NCBI GenBank assembly: GCA_050302175.1
Contig: JBNLAN010000016.1
Span: 48,477 to 112,476 of the forward strand
Direction of reading: 5' to 3'
Length of the DNA stretch: 64,000 nucleotides
Origin: JBNLAN01 sp050302175
Lineage (GTDB): Bacteria; Pseudomonadota; Zetaproteobacteria; Mariprofundales; Mariprofundaceae
The notes below the pieces were generated by a model. The model had not been told where the DNA came from, did no database searches, and was given only the letters and a program-made list of their open reading frames with translations. This document shows, piece by piece, positions 1 through 8,871 of the stretch (the first letter of the stretch is position 1; every line of letters begins with the position of its first letter). Both the position numbers and the translations under genes were made by a program.

Positions 1-533
1 GATGGCGTGACCCCTCCCGACGGCGAAACAAGCTGAATGCGGTCTCCCACACCGACCCCGAGCTTTCGGGCCAGTTCCTTACCGATCACTACCTGAAATA
101 TCGACCCGCCAACACCGGAGCTCTCCAGAAATTTACCTTGTACTATATGTCGGGGAATATTGATTTCGCGCCCGGGGTCCACTCCCTTCAGAATCGCGCC
201 AGTCGCTCTGGAGCCTGCCGAAGCCAGCACTTGCGAAGAGATATATGGCGTCACACTTTCCGCACCTGGAAGCCGCTCGGCAATATTTAACCATTCGCGC
301 CAGTTCCCGATGGTGTCTCCGGAACCCTGAATATCGACATGTGAAGAAAATCCGAGAATGCGATCCTTGAGTTCGCGATCCACACCATACATCACCGACA
401 GCACGATGATCAGGGCAGCCACACCGATCGCCACACCAATACCGGAACTCCAGCTAATCAGTGATACGAAACGCTCATCGGAACGGGAGCGAAGATAGCG
501 CCGGGCCAGCATCCACTCATAGCTGTTCGACAT
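1..533 (-). CDS. lolC: Lipoprotein-releasing ABC transporter permease, LolC/LolE family (N-terminal part)
   Basis: The gene starts at 533 and runs off the left edge of the window, leaving about 177 residues. The protein begins MSNSYEWMLARRYLRSR and is followed by a long hydrophobic helix (about residues 23-45), then a periplasmic region with a motif like KGVDP and an INIPRHIVQGKF stretch. This is the usual start of LolC/E-type FtsX-superfamily permeases, which extract lipoproteins from the inner membrane together with the ATPase LolD. LolC and LolE cannot be separated from this fragment. It lies 8 bp downstream of a lipoprotein gene on the same strand, so the two may be cotranscribed. Confidence 0.8.
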   Translation of the reverse strand, partial: MSNSYEWMLARRYLRSRSDERFVSLISWSSGIGVAIGVAALIIVLSVMYGVDRELKDRILGFSSHVDIQGSGDTIGNWREWLNIAERLPGAESVTPYISSQVLASAGSRATGAILKGVDPGREINIPRHIVQGKFLESSGVGGSIFQVVIGKELARKLGVGVGDRIQLVSPSGGVTP

Positions 534-541
534 ACCTTTCC

Positions 542-2035
542 TTATCTCCTTCCCGGCCTCTCTTTCGCCAGACTGAACTCAAAAAATCGCTCCAGCAAAC
601 GCGCATCGTCGAAATGCCGTCGCCCGATGAATGCCGTCGCATGATGCCCACGCTGCCGCATAATGCCAACACTGGGAATTCCAAAGCCAAAAAAAGGAAT
701 GCGCTCAGCTCGCTCACTGCCCGGAACAAGGCCATGCTGATCAAACAGTTTGCCTGCCTCCAGCGTCTTGTATGGCCTCATACTGTATTGAAGTCTCCCA
801 ACAGAACCTTGCTGATTCCGGCGAGTGATGGCATCCAGTTTGATCGTGCGATGCCCCGCTGACTCATACCACACGACAATACGCTGCCGCGCCTTTTCTC
901 CACTCAGCCAGTGCGGCACAAAAGCCGACTCGACCCCATTAACCACCTTTGCACTCTCAACCTTTCCCCCCACAGGAAAAAACATGTGGTAGCAGCCACA
1001 ATTGTTCATCGTATCGAAAAAGAGAGGCTTTCCGTCATCATCCAGAGTTACCCTGAAGGTGAGCCCATCGAGTGCACCAGCAGTCATATCGATCCACGAT
1101 TCCGGCATGCGCTGAGAAAACCAGACGACATAGTTAATCTGGAGTAATGCTCTATCTCCAACATAGGTATGGGAGAAATATGTATAAACAACGGGCTCTT
1201 CACGAAATTCTCCCGCTCCTGCACCTGGAGTACCGAGCTTATCGTACGGTTCCCTGCTAACCGTTGCCCAAACAGGTGCAAAATAAGCTACCACTCCGCC
1301 TGTCTGTGAAGAGTCATCCGGCAACGGTATGTTCAATGCATTATTCGATATCCGTTTGAGCCAAAGCTGGACATCAGGCTCGGCCTGCACAGCAGGCGGC
1401 GTGAAGGCCATGCCGCCTTGCATCTCGAAAAGAGTGGGAAGGGTTTTCCCCATATCTCTAATCTCCTGCTGCCACCCATCGACACCAATCTGCACAGGAA
1501 AGTACAAAACCGGGTAAAGGCCAACCCAGGCTCGCCAAGTCTCATATTCATCGGGGATCATAATGTTTTGTCGTAATTGCTTAATCGCAGCATCATCCCA
1601 TTGCATGGCAAGCTGTTTCGCATAGATGGAGGCCATCTGCTTAAGCTCTGCCCGGGATATGGCATTTGTGCCAGAAGAAAATTCAGACACCGAATGATGC
1701 GGCAGACGCTCGATTTCCGCCTCAATACCTTCGAGCCCCATAGCGCGCACTTGAGAGAACCAGAGCCGCTGTTGCGCAGGTGTTTCTGCGAAATGCCCTG
1801 CTTCAACCCAGAAACGATCCATACGTAAGTAGGGATATCCGGGGATCTTCATGTTTGCGGCATTCGTAGCACCCGTTTTTTCGGCCTGAAGCTGCAACAG
1901 ATCAAAAAAAGCTTTCGCCTCAATATGTGCCGGAGCAGTCAATTGAATCACCGGTTGTTTTGGCGCGCACCCAACCGTTATTGCCACAATAAGCAAGAAC
2001 GAAAGAATCATCGCGGGCCGCAAAAACCAGGTCAT
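542..2035 (-). CDS. Large predicted lipoprotein of unknown function
   Basis: The 497-residue product has a lipoprotein signal: a hydrophobic N-terminus ending in a lipobox around VAITVGC, so Cys23 is the likely lipidated residue. I do not recognise the family. The mature part is rich in Trp, Tyr and Phe (for example WRAWVGLYPVLYFP and NCGCYHMFFPVGG), mixed with charged segments, and shows no repeat or further membrane span. The C-terminus is basic and looks less conserved. It sits directly upstream of the lolC/E-type permease and 16 bp downstream of the antiporter gene, all on the minus strand. An envelope role is an inference from the signal and neighbours only. Confidence 0.75.
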   Translation of the reverse strand: MTWFLRPAMILSFLLIVAITVGCAPKQPVIQLTAPAHIEAKAFFDLLQLQAEKTGATNAANMKIPGYPYLRMDRFWVEAGHFAETPAQQRLWFSQVRAMGLEGIEAEIERLPHHSVSEFSSGTNAISRAELKQMASIYAKQLAMQWDDAAIKQLRQNIMIPDEYETWRAWVGLYPVLYFPVQIGVDGWQQEIRDMGKTLPTLFEMQGGMAFTPPAVQAEPDVQLWLKRISNNALNIPLPDDSSQTGGVVAYFAPVWATVSREPYDKLGTPGAGAGEFREEPVVYTYFSHTYVGDRALLQINYVVWFSQRMPESWIDMTAGALDGLTFRVTLDDDGKPLFFDTMNNCGCYHMFFPVGGKVESAKVVNGVESAFVPHWLSGEKARQRIVVWYESAGHRTIKLDAITRRNQQGSVGRLQYSMRPYKTLEAGKLFDQHGLVPGSERAERIPFFGFGIPSVGIMRQRGHHATAFIGRRHFDDARLLERFFEFSLAKERPGRR

Positions 2036-2051
2036 GCGACTACTATAGTGC

Positions 2052-3401
2052 CTAATTCAGATATCGCACGTACAGGTAGATGTGTGAGATCACGATGCTT
2101 ATCAACATCAACAGGAAAGCGTGTTTCAGGAACTGAATAAAACCAATGGGGTGTCCGGCACGCTGGGCAAATCCGGCCACAATCAGATTGGCCGAAGCAC
2201 CGATCAGCGAACCATTACCGCCAAGGCAGGCCCCGAGCGCTAAAGCCCACCACAAAGGCTGAATCGCCGCCTCTCCGCCAAAAGTCGGCGCCATGTTTTC
2301 GATCAGTGGGATCATGGTGGCGACAAACGGAATATTATCGATTACGGCGGAAGCAATGGCAGAGACCCAAAGAATCGCTGCAGCCGTGGCGTTGAAATCC
2401 CCGCCGGTCAGCTGCAAGGTCTTTTCCGCCATCAACCCGATCACGCCAGTGTGCTCCACGCCGGTGACCACGATAAACAGGCCGACAAAGAAGAAGATCG
2501 TGGTCCACTCCACCTCGGCCATGATCTCTTCGTAGGCGTGATCTTTCTCCGGCAGCGACCGTCCCAGGGTCTGTAGCAACAGCAACGCGGCTGCGCCGAA
2601 CATGGCAATGCTCGCAGGTTCGAGGTGCAGCGCATGTGCAGCGGTAAAAGCGGCAATCACCAATCCCAGCACTGCGAGGCTCTTCTTGAGCAAAGGAACA
2701 TCCTTGATCGCCTCGTTTTCGTTGAACTGCATCACAAGTTCCCTGGCCTCATCGGTCGCATGCAGTCCCTTGCCGAACATGAACCAGATCACAACCAGAG
2801 TCAGCAGAAGGATCAACGGGATAATAGGAGCCAGATTGACCAGGAAATCGTAGAAACTAAGCCCCGCCTGCGAGCCGATCATTATATTGGGCGGATCACC
2901 GATCAGCGTGGCAGTACCGCCGATATTCGATGCAAGTATCTGCGCAAAAAGATACGGATATGGCTTCACATTCAGCGCATCGGTAATCAGCAAGGTCACC
3001 GGCGCAATCAGCAACACGGTGGTTACATTATCGAGAAAGGCTGAGAACACAGCCGTCACCACCGACAGCATCACCAGAATACCCCAGGGGTTCCCCTTCA
3101 CCACCTTGGCGGATCTGATCGCAACATACTGGAACATGCCGGTTTTCTGACTGATTGCCACGATCACCATCATGCCGGTCAACAGGCCGATGGTATTGAA
3201 ATCGATACCGGCCACGGCCTGCTGCTGGGTGACCACGCCACACAGAATCATCAGTCCGGCACCCAGCAGGGAGAGCACGGCACGGTTGAACTTCTCCATC
3301 ATAATGATGGCGTAAACGAACAACAGAATGGTTACCGCAACCCATGCCGGATCGAGGCCGAAAATCACCTGTGCAAGATGCTCCGAGCCAGCGTTATGCA
3401 T
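2052..3401 (-). CDS. ArsB/NhaD-family (P-permease type) ion antiporter
   Basis: The 449-residue integral membrane protein has about 11-12 hydrophobic helices. It carries the two hairpin-type signatures of the ion transporter superfamily: SAFLDNVTTVLLIAP near residue 120 with SNIGGTATLIGDPPNIMI shortly after, and a repeat-related VIDNIPFVATMIPL with GNGSLIGASANLIVAG near the C-terminus. Members exchange Na+/H+ or transport anions such as arsenite or dicarboxylates; the substrate here cannot be decided from sequence. Its start overlaps the 3' end of the CBS-domain gene by 8 bp, so the two are translationally linked and the CBS protein may sense adenylates or ions for it. Confidence 0.85.
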   Translation of the reverse strand: MHNAGSEHLAQVIFGLDPAWVAVTILLFVYAIIMMEKFNRAVLSLLGAGLMILCGVVTQQQAVAGIDFNTIGLLTGMMVIVAISQKTGMFQYVAIRSAKVVKGNPWGILVMLSVVTAVFSAFLDNVTTVLLIAPVTLLITDALNVKPYPYLFAQILASNIGGTATLIGDPPNIMIGSQAGLSFYDFLVNLAPIIPLILLLTLVVIWFMFGKGLHATDEARELVMQFNENEAIKDVPLLKKSLAVLGLVIAAFTAAHALHLEPASIAMFGAAALLLLQTLGRSLPEKDHAYEEIMAEVEWTTIFFFVGLFIVVTGVEHTGVIGLMAEKTLQLTGGDFNATAAAILWVSAIASAVIDNIPFVATMIPLIENMAPTFGGEAAIQPLWWALALGACLGGNGSLIGASANLIVAGFAQRAGHPIGFIQFLKHAFLLMLISIVISHIYLYVRYLN

Positions 3402-3867
3402 CGCATTCCTCGTCTTCAGCCAGCAATTTCAGTCGAAACAGGATATCGGAGGCGGAGATCACCCCGCACAGGCGGTTGTCGTCGTCGACCACGATCACAC
3501 AGTCGTAGCGATCCTCCGTGAATAGTGCCGCAGCCACCGAAAGCAGCGAATCGTCAGGGTGCACCAATGTCGGGCTCGGCTCCATGACGTCGCGAACCTT
3601 GCATTCGCGCAGCTGGCAGAATTTCTGCTTGAATACCCCGATATCGGGTGCGTAGGAGACCCCGTCCAGATCGCCGCTGGCGATATATTTCGGCACGATC
3701 CGCCCGAGCAGCGACAGGCTGTTGATCATGCCCGCCACCTTACCATCGCTGTCGACAACCGGAATCATCCTGACTCCGCCCTCCTTCATCAGGGGAATCA
3801 CCTTGGCGGCTTCGTCGTCAGGAAGTACCGTCAGCACCTCCGTGGTCATGATCTGTTCGGCTAACAT
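3394..3867 (-). CDS. Tandem CBS-domain protein
   Basis: This 157-residue soluble protein has two CBS domains, about residues 8-60 (MTTEVLTVLPDDEAAKVIPLM) and 100-152 (VMEPSPTLVHPDDS, then DRYDCVIVVDDDNRLCGVIS). CBS pairs bind adenosine nucleotides and regulate partner proteins. I chose the ATG at 3867 (MLAEQIMTTE) over an upstream in-frame ATG at 3888 because a clear AAGGAG sits six bases before it. The 3' end overlaps the antiporter start, which points to that antiporter as the likely regulated partner (inference). Confidence 0.85.
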   Translation of the reverse strand: MLAEQIMTTEVLTVLPDDEAAKVIPLMKEGGVRMIPVVDSDGKVAGMINSLSLLGRIVPKYIASGDLDGVSYAPDIGVFKQKFCQLRECKVRDVMEPSPTLVHPDDSLLSVAAALFTEDRYDCVIVVDDDNRLCGVISASDILFRLKLLAEDEECDA

Positions 3868-3917
3868 TGCGACTCCTTGACGGCACATTGATTACTCAAT
3901 GGCGATTGCTCAACGGC

Positions 3918-5441
3918 CTATTCCGGCCTCATATGCGGAAACAGTAGCACATCCCTGATCGAATGCTGGCCCGTCAGCATCATTACCAGACGATCCACAC
4001 CGATGCCAACACCCGCGGTCGGCGCCATGCCATATTCGAGCGCCCGCAGATAATCCTCATCCAGCGGCGGTGCTTCGAGATCACCGGCCTGCTTGGCCTG
4101 CACCTGAGCCACAAAACGGCCGCGCTGATCGTCGGGGTCATTCAGCTCGGAAAAGCCATTCGCGATCTCCTTGCCTGCCACAATCAGTTCGAAGCGGTCG
4201 GTCACGCTGGGCTCTTCCGGATTGCGACGCGCCAGCGGCGATACATCCACCGGATAGTGCGTAATAAAGGTTGGGTCAGTGATATGCTGCTCCACCAGAT
4301 GCTCGAACAAGGCCACCAGATAGTGTCCTGCTTTCCAGGTGATTAAAGGTTTAAAGTCCGGCATCTCCTGCAGGCATACGGTCGCCAGCAGCGCCTTGTC
4401 GGTGGCATGCCCTTTAAGATCGGGGCGCTTCTCGAATACCGCCTCATCCAGCCGTACGCGCTTGAACGGCTTGGAGAGATCGATCGACACGCCATCCCAT
4501 TCGGTTTCTGTAATGCCCAATTCATCTGCTGCGCGGCGAATCAGCGATTCGGTAGTATCCATGGCCATGCGGTAATCGGCATAGGCCTGATAAAACTCCA
4601 CCATGGTAAATTCAGGGTTATGCGTCGCATCCAGCCCTTCATTACGGAAATTGCGGTTAATCTCGAACACCTTCTCAAAGCCACCGACAACCAGCCGCTT
4701 GAGATACAACTCCGGAGCGATGCGCAGGAAGAGCTCCATATCCAGCGCATTGTGGTGCGTGGTGAACGGGCGAGCCGCAGCGCCACCGGCTTGCGTTTGC
4801 AGCATCGGTGTCTCCACTTCCATAAAGCCCAGCTCTTCGAAATTACGACGCAGCGACGAAACAACCCTGGAGCGAACGCGGAAAACTTCGCGCGACTCCG
4901 GGCTCACCATCAGATCGACATAGCGCTGGCGATAGCGGGTCTCTTTATCGGAGAGCCCATGCCACTTCTCAGGTAACGGGCGCAGGCACTTGGTCACCAG
5001 CTCGACTGAAGAAGTTTTCACGGAAAGCTCGCCAGTCTTGGTGCGGAATAATACGCCCCTGGCGCCGACAATATCGCCAAGGTCCCACTTCTTGGTCGGG
5101 TTGTAGACCTCTTCACCCAAGGCATCACGATTAAGAAAGAGCTGAATACGCCCTTCGCCATCCTGAATCTGCACAAAGCTCGATTTGCCCATCACACGGT
5201 GCGCCATAACGCGCCCGGCCACGGCAACCGGCACCTGTTCCTGCTCCAGCCATTCGGCATCGCGCTCAAAATAGCGATCGGCGATCAGTGCACTGCTGGT
5301 ATCGGGGCGGAATGTATTCGGATAGGCGAAGCCCTCCGCACGGAGGGCCTCCAGTTTACCTTTGCGAACGCGAACCTGTTCGCTCTCGTCCTGTTGAGGA
5401 GCCGGAGCTGCCTCAGGCTTTGCACTATTTTTTTCGCTCAT
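3918..5441 (-). CDS. lysS: Lysyl-tRNA synthetase, class II
   Basis: The 507-residue enzyme charges tRNA-Lys with lysine. Visible parts are an N-terminal OB-fold anticodon-binding domain (about residues 70-170, with VAGRVMAHRVMGKSSFVQIQD), class II motif 2 in the FRNEGLDATHNPEFTMVEFY segment, and motif 3 (GVGIGVDRLVMMLTG) close to the C-terminus. The length is normal for LysS. The N-terminal 25 residues are low-complexity and polar. It lies 16 bp downstream of ndk on the same strand. Confidence 0.97.
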   Translation of the reverse strand: MSEKNSAKPEAAPAPQQDESEQVRVRKGKLEALRAEGFAYPNTFRPDTSSALIADRYFERDAEWLEQEQVPVAVAGRVMAHRVMGKSSFVQIQDGEGRIQLFLNRDALGEEVYNPTKKWDLGDIVGARGVLFRTKTGELSVKTSSVELVTKCLRPLPEKWHGLSDKETRYRQRYVDLMVSPESREVFRVRSRVVSSLRRNFEELGFMEVETPMLQTQAGGAAARPFTTHHNALDMELFLRIAPELYLKRLVVGGFEKVFEINRNFRNEGLDATHNPEFTMVEFYQAYADYRMAMDTTESLIRRAADELGITETEWDGVSIDLSKPFKRVRLDEAVFEKRPDLKGHATDKALLATVCLQEMPDFKPLITWKAGHYLVALFEHLVEQHITDPTFITHYPVDVSPLARRNPEEPSVTDRFELIVAGKEIANGFSELNDPDDQRGRFVAQVQAKQAGDLEAPPLDEDYLRALEYGMAPTAGVGIGVDRLVMMLTGQHSIRDVLLFPHMRPE

Positions 5442-5457
5442 GCCTCGAATCTATAAA

Positions 5458-5886
5458 TCAGGCGCGGCTGTGCAAATCGAGATCGGCAAAGAAGAAGTTG
5501 ATTTCGATCGCTGCATTTTCCGGTGAGTCGGAGCCGTGTACGGCGTTGGCATCGATGGAGTCGGCATGATCGGCACGGATGGTGCCCGCTTCGGCTTCCT
5601 TCGGATTGGTGGCGCCCATCAGCTGGCGATTCAGGTTCACGGCGTTCATGCCTTCCAGCACCATCGCCAGGATCGGGCCGGAGCTCATGAACGAGCAGAG
5701 GTCGTTGTAGAACGGACGCTCCTTGTGAACCTCATAAAAACGTCCTGCTTCGGCAGCGGAAAGATGCGACATGCGAGTGGCGATAATCGAAAGGCCGTTC
5801 TCCTCGAAACGGCGAATGATGTCACCGATGACGTTTTTCTTTACTGCGTCCGGTTTGATAATTGAAAGCGTACGTTGAACAGCCAT
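5458..5886 (-). CDS. ndk: Nucleoside diphosphate kinase
   Basis: At 142 residues this is the normal length for Ndk, which transfers the gamma phosphate between nucleoside triphosphates and diphosphates. The N-terminus RTLSIIKPDAV and the active-site histidine motif NAVHGSDS (His117) are intact. A GAGGGG ribosome-binding site lies six bases before the ATG. It is upstream of lysS with a 16-bp gap, so the two are probably cotranscribed. Confidence 0.97.
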   Translation of the reverse strand: MAVQRTLSIIKPDAVKKNVIGDIIRRFEENGLSIIATRMSHLSAAEAGRFYEVHKERPFYNDLCSFMSSGPILAMVLEGMNAVNLNRQLMGATNPKEAEAGTIRADHADSIDANAVHGSDSPENAAIEINFFFADLDLHSRA

Positions 5887-5908
5887 GAAAATCCCCTCTT
5901 AGCTTAAG

Positions 5909-5929
5909 AAAAAAGCGCATAAACTGCGC
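5909..5929 (-). terminator. Intrinsic terminator downstream of mnmA
   Basis: Read on the minus strand, a GCGCA/TGCGC stem with a five-base loop is followed by TTTTTT. It lies 77 bases after the mnmA stop codon and before the ndk start, so it should separate mnmA transcription from ndk-lysS. The stem is short (5 bp), which limits confidence. Confidence 0.55.
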
Positions 5930-6005
5930 TGTGTTAAAATTGTCGCGGCACTATAGTCCAGCCCTACCGAACTTCCAAGCACTTCGGGCAAAAAAGGAAT
6001 CGAAC

Positions 6006-7127
6006 CTATGTTACCCCAACTTCCTCGGCCTGAAATACCCGCTCGATGATGCCGCCGCCGAGCAGTTCGTCTCCGGCATAAAAAGCCGCCACCTGCCCCG
6101 GCGCAGTGGGCGGTTGCGATTTACTAAAGCTCACACGCAGCCTGCCATCCTCCCGCGAAAATTCGCAGGCGGCAGGCTTCGAGGCATAACGCAGTTTGGC
6201 TTCCACAGGTTCGCCCGCGGCAGGCTCGCGTATCCAGCTCAGTTCGCCAACCGTCACCCCGGCAATCATCGCTTCGTCCGGGTGCGCCACCACCACCTCG
6301 GCTTTGTCGCCATTTAGCGCCACCACATTCCATGGCCCGCCGGAAAGCCCCAGCCCCTTTCGCTGCCCGAGCGTATAGTGCGCAATGCCTGCGTGCCGAC
6401 CGAGGATGCGGCCTTCTCGATCCACGATATTGCCGGGCACGAAGCCCGCCTTCGCCCCTTCCCGTTGCAAAAAGGCGATGCGGTCGCCCGCCGGGATAAA
6501 GCAGATATCCTGGCTCTCGTGCTTGGCGGCAGTCGGCAAAGCGAACCTCTTCGCCAGTTCGCGGGTTTCATTTTTCTCCAGGTGCCCCACAGGAAAGATA
6601 ATGCGTGCCGCCTGCTCGCGGTTGATGGTGGCAAGGAAATAGCTCTGGTCCTTCACCGGGTCGTTGCCTTTGAAGATATGCACACCGGATTCGTTGTCGC
6701 TGCGCTGCACGTAGTGGCCGGTCGCCACGTATTTGGCTCCCAGTTCGTCGGCGGCTTCGAGCAGTGCGCCGAATTTCACGAAACGATTGCAGCGCTCGCA
6801 GGGGTTGGGCGTGCGCCCGCTTTCGTAGTCGGCGATGAACGGGTCGATCACATCGCGCCGGAATGCTTCGCGCATGTCCATGCTGTAAAATGGAATCCCA
6901 ATGGTATCGGCCACGCGGCGGGCGTCGTAGGAGTCTTCCAGCGAGCAACAGCTGCCGTGGCCTTCCACATCATCGCGCGAGTAGTCCCATACGTTCAGGA
7001 ACACGCCGACCACGTCCGCGCCCGCCTCTTTCAGCATCGCCGCCATCACCGAGGAGTCCACGCCGCCGCTCATGGCAGCAATCACGCGCACACCCCTCAA
7101 TGCCGATAAATCACCCTGCCTGATCAT
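6006..7127 (-). CDS. mnmA: tRNA-specific 2-thiouridylase MnmA
   Basis: MnmA thiolates U34 of tRNAs for Lys, Glu and Gln using ATP and a sulfur relay. The 373-residue protein has the PP-loop SGGVDSS near residue 20, the nucleophilic cysteine motif NPCERCN near residue 108 and the catalytic cysteine motif SQDICFIPAG near residue 205. The C-terminal beta-barrel region follows. The length is normal. It borders the accessory island at 7128, whose first copied element begins about 80 bases upstream of its start. Confidence 0.97.
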   Translation of the reverse strand: MIRQGDLSALRGVRVIAAMSGGVDSSVMAAMLKEAGADVVGVFLNVWDYSRDDVEGHGSCCSLEDSYDARRVADTIGIPFYSMDMREAFRRDVIDPFIADYESGRTPNPCERCNRFVKFGALLEAADELGAKYVATGHYVQRSDNESGVHIFKGNDPVKDQSYFLATINREQAARIIFPVGHLEKNETRELAKRFALPTAAKHESQDICFIPAGDRIAFLQREGAKAGFVPGNIVDREGRILGRHAGIAHYTLGQRKGLGLSGGPWNVVALNGDKAEVVVAHPDEAMIAGVTVGELSWIREPAAGEPVEAKLRYASKPAACEFSREDGRLRVSFSKSQPPTAPGQVAAFYAGDELLGGGIIERVFQAEEVGVT

Positions 7128-7208
7128 GCGCCGGATTATGCATAGATGGATTCATGCATGCACCCGGCAATCACAAGAAATAGTATACTGTCCCCGATTT
7201 TCCCTCAT

Positions 7209-7263
7209 CATTAAGTCAAACTACCAATACCGATTCAACATTCAAGACCTGACCCCTTCTACA
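7209..7263. repeat. 55-bp direct repeat, left copy (solo RAYT 5' end)
   Basis: This block begins CATTAAGTCAAACTACC and ends GACCCCTTCTACA. It matches 8869-8923 over 55 bases with a single C/T difference that I could see. In the right copy its first three bases are the start codon complement of the transposase gene, so this left copy looks like an orphan 5' end of the same element type. A separate TGTCCCC core lies just left at 7189-7195. Confidence 0.85.
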
Positions 7264-7268
7264 CTTAA

Positions 7269-7622
7269 TTACTTGTCTGACACAGAACGTTCGGATGAAA
7301 TGGCTTCATTACGCTTAATTTCATCCACAGAAAGAAGCGAAATACTTCTGTAGAGCGTGATCAAAAGAAGAATATATGAGACAAAAAATGCCAGCACGCC
7401 AAGAAGGAATAATTGCAATATAGACTCGGCACTAGTGTAAAATCTAAAAAGTAATAAATTGACGTTCAAGCATAGAAAAAAAAATAATGCAAAGTCTCTT
7501 GTATTCATAGACCTAGAAATCACCCTGTTACATGACTTGCATAAAACTCCTTTATTACTGTAAAGCAGTGGAAGATAATCCCGAATAGTTATCTTTGAAT
7601 CACAATTTGGACAGTTTTTCAT
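7269..7622 (-). CDS. Small zinc-ribbon membrane protein, CxxC-x20-CxxC type
   Basis: The 117-residue product has two CxxC pairs (CPNC and CKSC) separated by exactly 20 residues and followed by a strongly hydrophobic stretch forming about two membrane helices. That layout matches the family I know as cxxc_20_cxxc (TIGR04104 from memory), whose function is unknown. The start at 7622 gives an ATGA overlap with the upstream gene and has a GGGGGAAG ribosome-binding site; an earlier ATG at 7637 is possible. The gene is AT-rich compared with mnmA. Being coupled to a membrane tail fragment, it could be an immunity-like partner (inference). Confidence 0.65.
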   Translation of the reverse strand: MKNCPNCDSKITIRDYLPLLYSNKGVLCKSCNRVISRSMNTRDFALFFFLCLNVNLLLFRFYTSAESILQLFLLGVLAFFVSYILLLITLYRSISLLSVDEIKRNEAISSERSVSDK

Positions 7623-8053
7623 TTCTTCCCCCAGCAAACCGTTGAGAGCTTTAATAGTTGGCTAAATAGAATTACCCAAAAAATAGCAAGAACCGCCGCA
7701 GCACATGCCATGGCAGCAACGTTTGGAAAAAACAATATAGGTATCAGGGCAGATAGGAACAACATTGGAAGTACCACGGTCAATACAATTTCAGGCCAGT
7801 TATCACAATTCATTGAGCTGAGAACATCACTGGAAAGGAGAATCACTGTTGCAATCATGGATAGAATTATGGCTAGTTCAAAATATATCGACGGTATTAA
7901 TAATACGAATCCAATGAAAAAAAGGAGGCCTGCTATCCAACCGCAATTCTCACAACCTCCACCATTCAATCCACAGCTTCCTCCACCATTTAGTCCACCA
8001 ACCAGCCGATATTGAATTATACTCATGGGGTCAGGTCTTGAATATTGAATCAT
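7619..8053 (-). CDS. Predicted polytopic membrane protein; likely detached C-terminal tail of a larger protein
   Basis: The 144-residue product starts in the inverted repeat of the neighbouring transposase (MIQYSRPDPMSIIQYRLVGG). It then has a glycine/cysteine-rich stretch (GGLNGGGSCGLNGGGC) and about four hydrophobic helices. QYRLVGGLNGG resembles QYRISDGMNGG in the gene at 9333-9968, and both resemble the end of the conserved C-terminal region that I recall in large transglutaminase-like surface proteins. The ATG at 8053 overlaps the transposase stop (ATGA) and has GGGAGG upstream; a later ATG at 8026 has no ribosome-binding site. The function is unknown; a pore-forming toxin tail is one possibility. 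Confidence 0.55.
   Translation of the reverse strand: MIQYSRPDPMSIIQYRLVGGLNGGGSCGLNGGGCENCGWIAGLLFFIGFVLLIPSIYFELAIILSMIATVILLSSDVLSSMNCDNWPEIVLTVVLPMLFLSALIPILFFPNVAAMACAAAVLAIFWVILFSQLLKLSTVCWGKK
8027..8050. repeat. Terminal inverted repeat at the 3' side of the RAYT gene
   Basis: The reverse complement of this 24-mer, starting ATTCAATATTCAAGACC, matches 8893-8916 at 22 of 24 positions and 7233-7256 at 23 of 24. The two flanking copies face inward around the transposase gene. This copy overlaps the last base of the transposase stop codon region and supplies the first codons of the downstream gene. Confidence 0.85.
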
Positions 8054-8871
8054 CGCCCCTCCCACGCCTTGATCACCTTACTCACCAGAGAATAATGAAC
8101 CCCTGCATAATCGGCTATCTCACGCATGCTATAACCCTGACCCCTGTACGCCTCGCTCATCCATGCTCCCCGCTCATGCTCCTCATTCACCAGGTCTTCA
8201 AGGCTCCGCCGTGCAATATGTTTCTGCATTCTCGGTACTTCAGACCCTGCCTTCACTTTCTTTTGCGCACCCTCACGAAACTCATCGCTTCCCAGAACAT
8301 TCGATCCCGCCGATCCCAGCAAAGGTGCATCCGTCAGCGGAGCATCAGCTACATACTCCCTATAACGTTTTCGACTGCCTCCAAACTGTTCCAACACCCA
8401 ATCCACACTATCGAACTTGCGTGCCTTTTCCGTGCCAGCCGTAGCCCGATAGCTGCTCCAACGCCACGCCTCAACATCCTTGACCATGCCAGCCGCAACA
8501 GGGTTACGCACAATGTAACGGCAAAGCGACAACAGATGGGCATCTTTCTCCACCAAAATGGCCTTGTAGCGACCCTGAAAAACATGCCCGACCCTTGAGT
8601 ACTTCCGGTTGAACCGCTGCGTATATACCCCATTCAACTGGCGCATTCCCTGACTCAAATTACCTTTGGGGGTTTCGATCATCAGATGGTAATGGTTCGT
8701 CATCAGGCACCAGGCATGGCAAACCCAACCCAACCGATCTATCACAAGAGTCAGCACTTCAAGAAACATCTCCCTGTCTTCATCAGACACGTAAATGTCC
8801 TCTCTCCCATCCCCTCGGGCTGTCACATGATAAACAGCACCCGGATATTCAATTCGCAACGGTCTCGCCAT
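8050..8871 (-). mobile_element. REP-associated tyrosine transposase (RAYT, Y1/IS200-like)
   Basis: The 273-residue single-strand transposase has the HUH motif H60-Y61-H62 (MTNHYHLMIE), a candidate catalytic Tyr119 in CRYIVRNPVAAG, and the WxxSSYRA segment typical of RAYTs. A C-terminal helix-turn-helix lies near residues 240-268 (YSMREIADYAGVHYSLVSKV). The N-terminus MARPLRIEYPGAVYHVTARG is characteristic. All motifs are intact, so it may still be active. It is flanked by inverted repeats at 8027-8050 and 8893-8916, and its start codon lies inside the 55-bp direct repeat. Confidence 0.93.

Noticed and set aside
461..862. 133-residue plus-strand ORF over the lolC start and lipoprotein 3' end
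   Set aside because: It is antisense to two genes with clear protein features and has no recognisable domain.
6378..7109. 243-residue plus-strand ORF
   Set aside because: It is fully antisense to mnmA; its His/Ala/Val-rich composition is that of a shadow frame.
7619..7637. Longer start (ATG 7637) for the zinc-ribbon membrane protein
   Set aside because: The ATG at 7622 has a well-spaced purine-rich site and an ATGA overlap, and puts the CxxC motif at the family's usual position.
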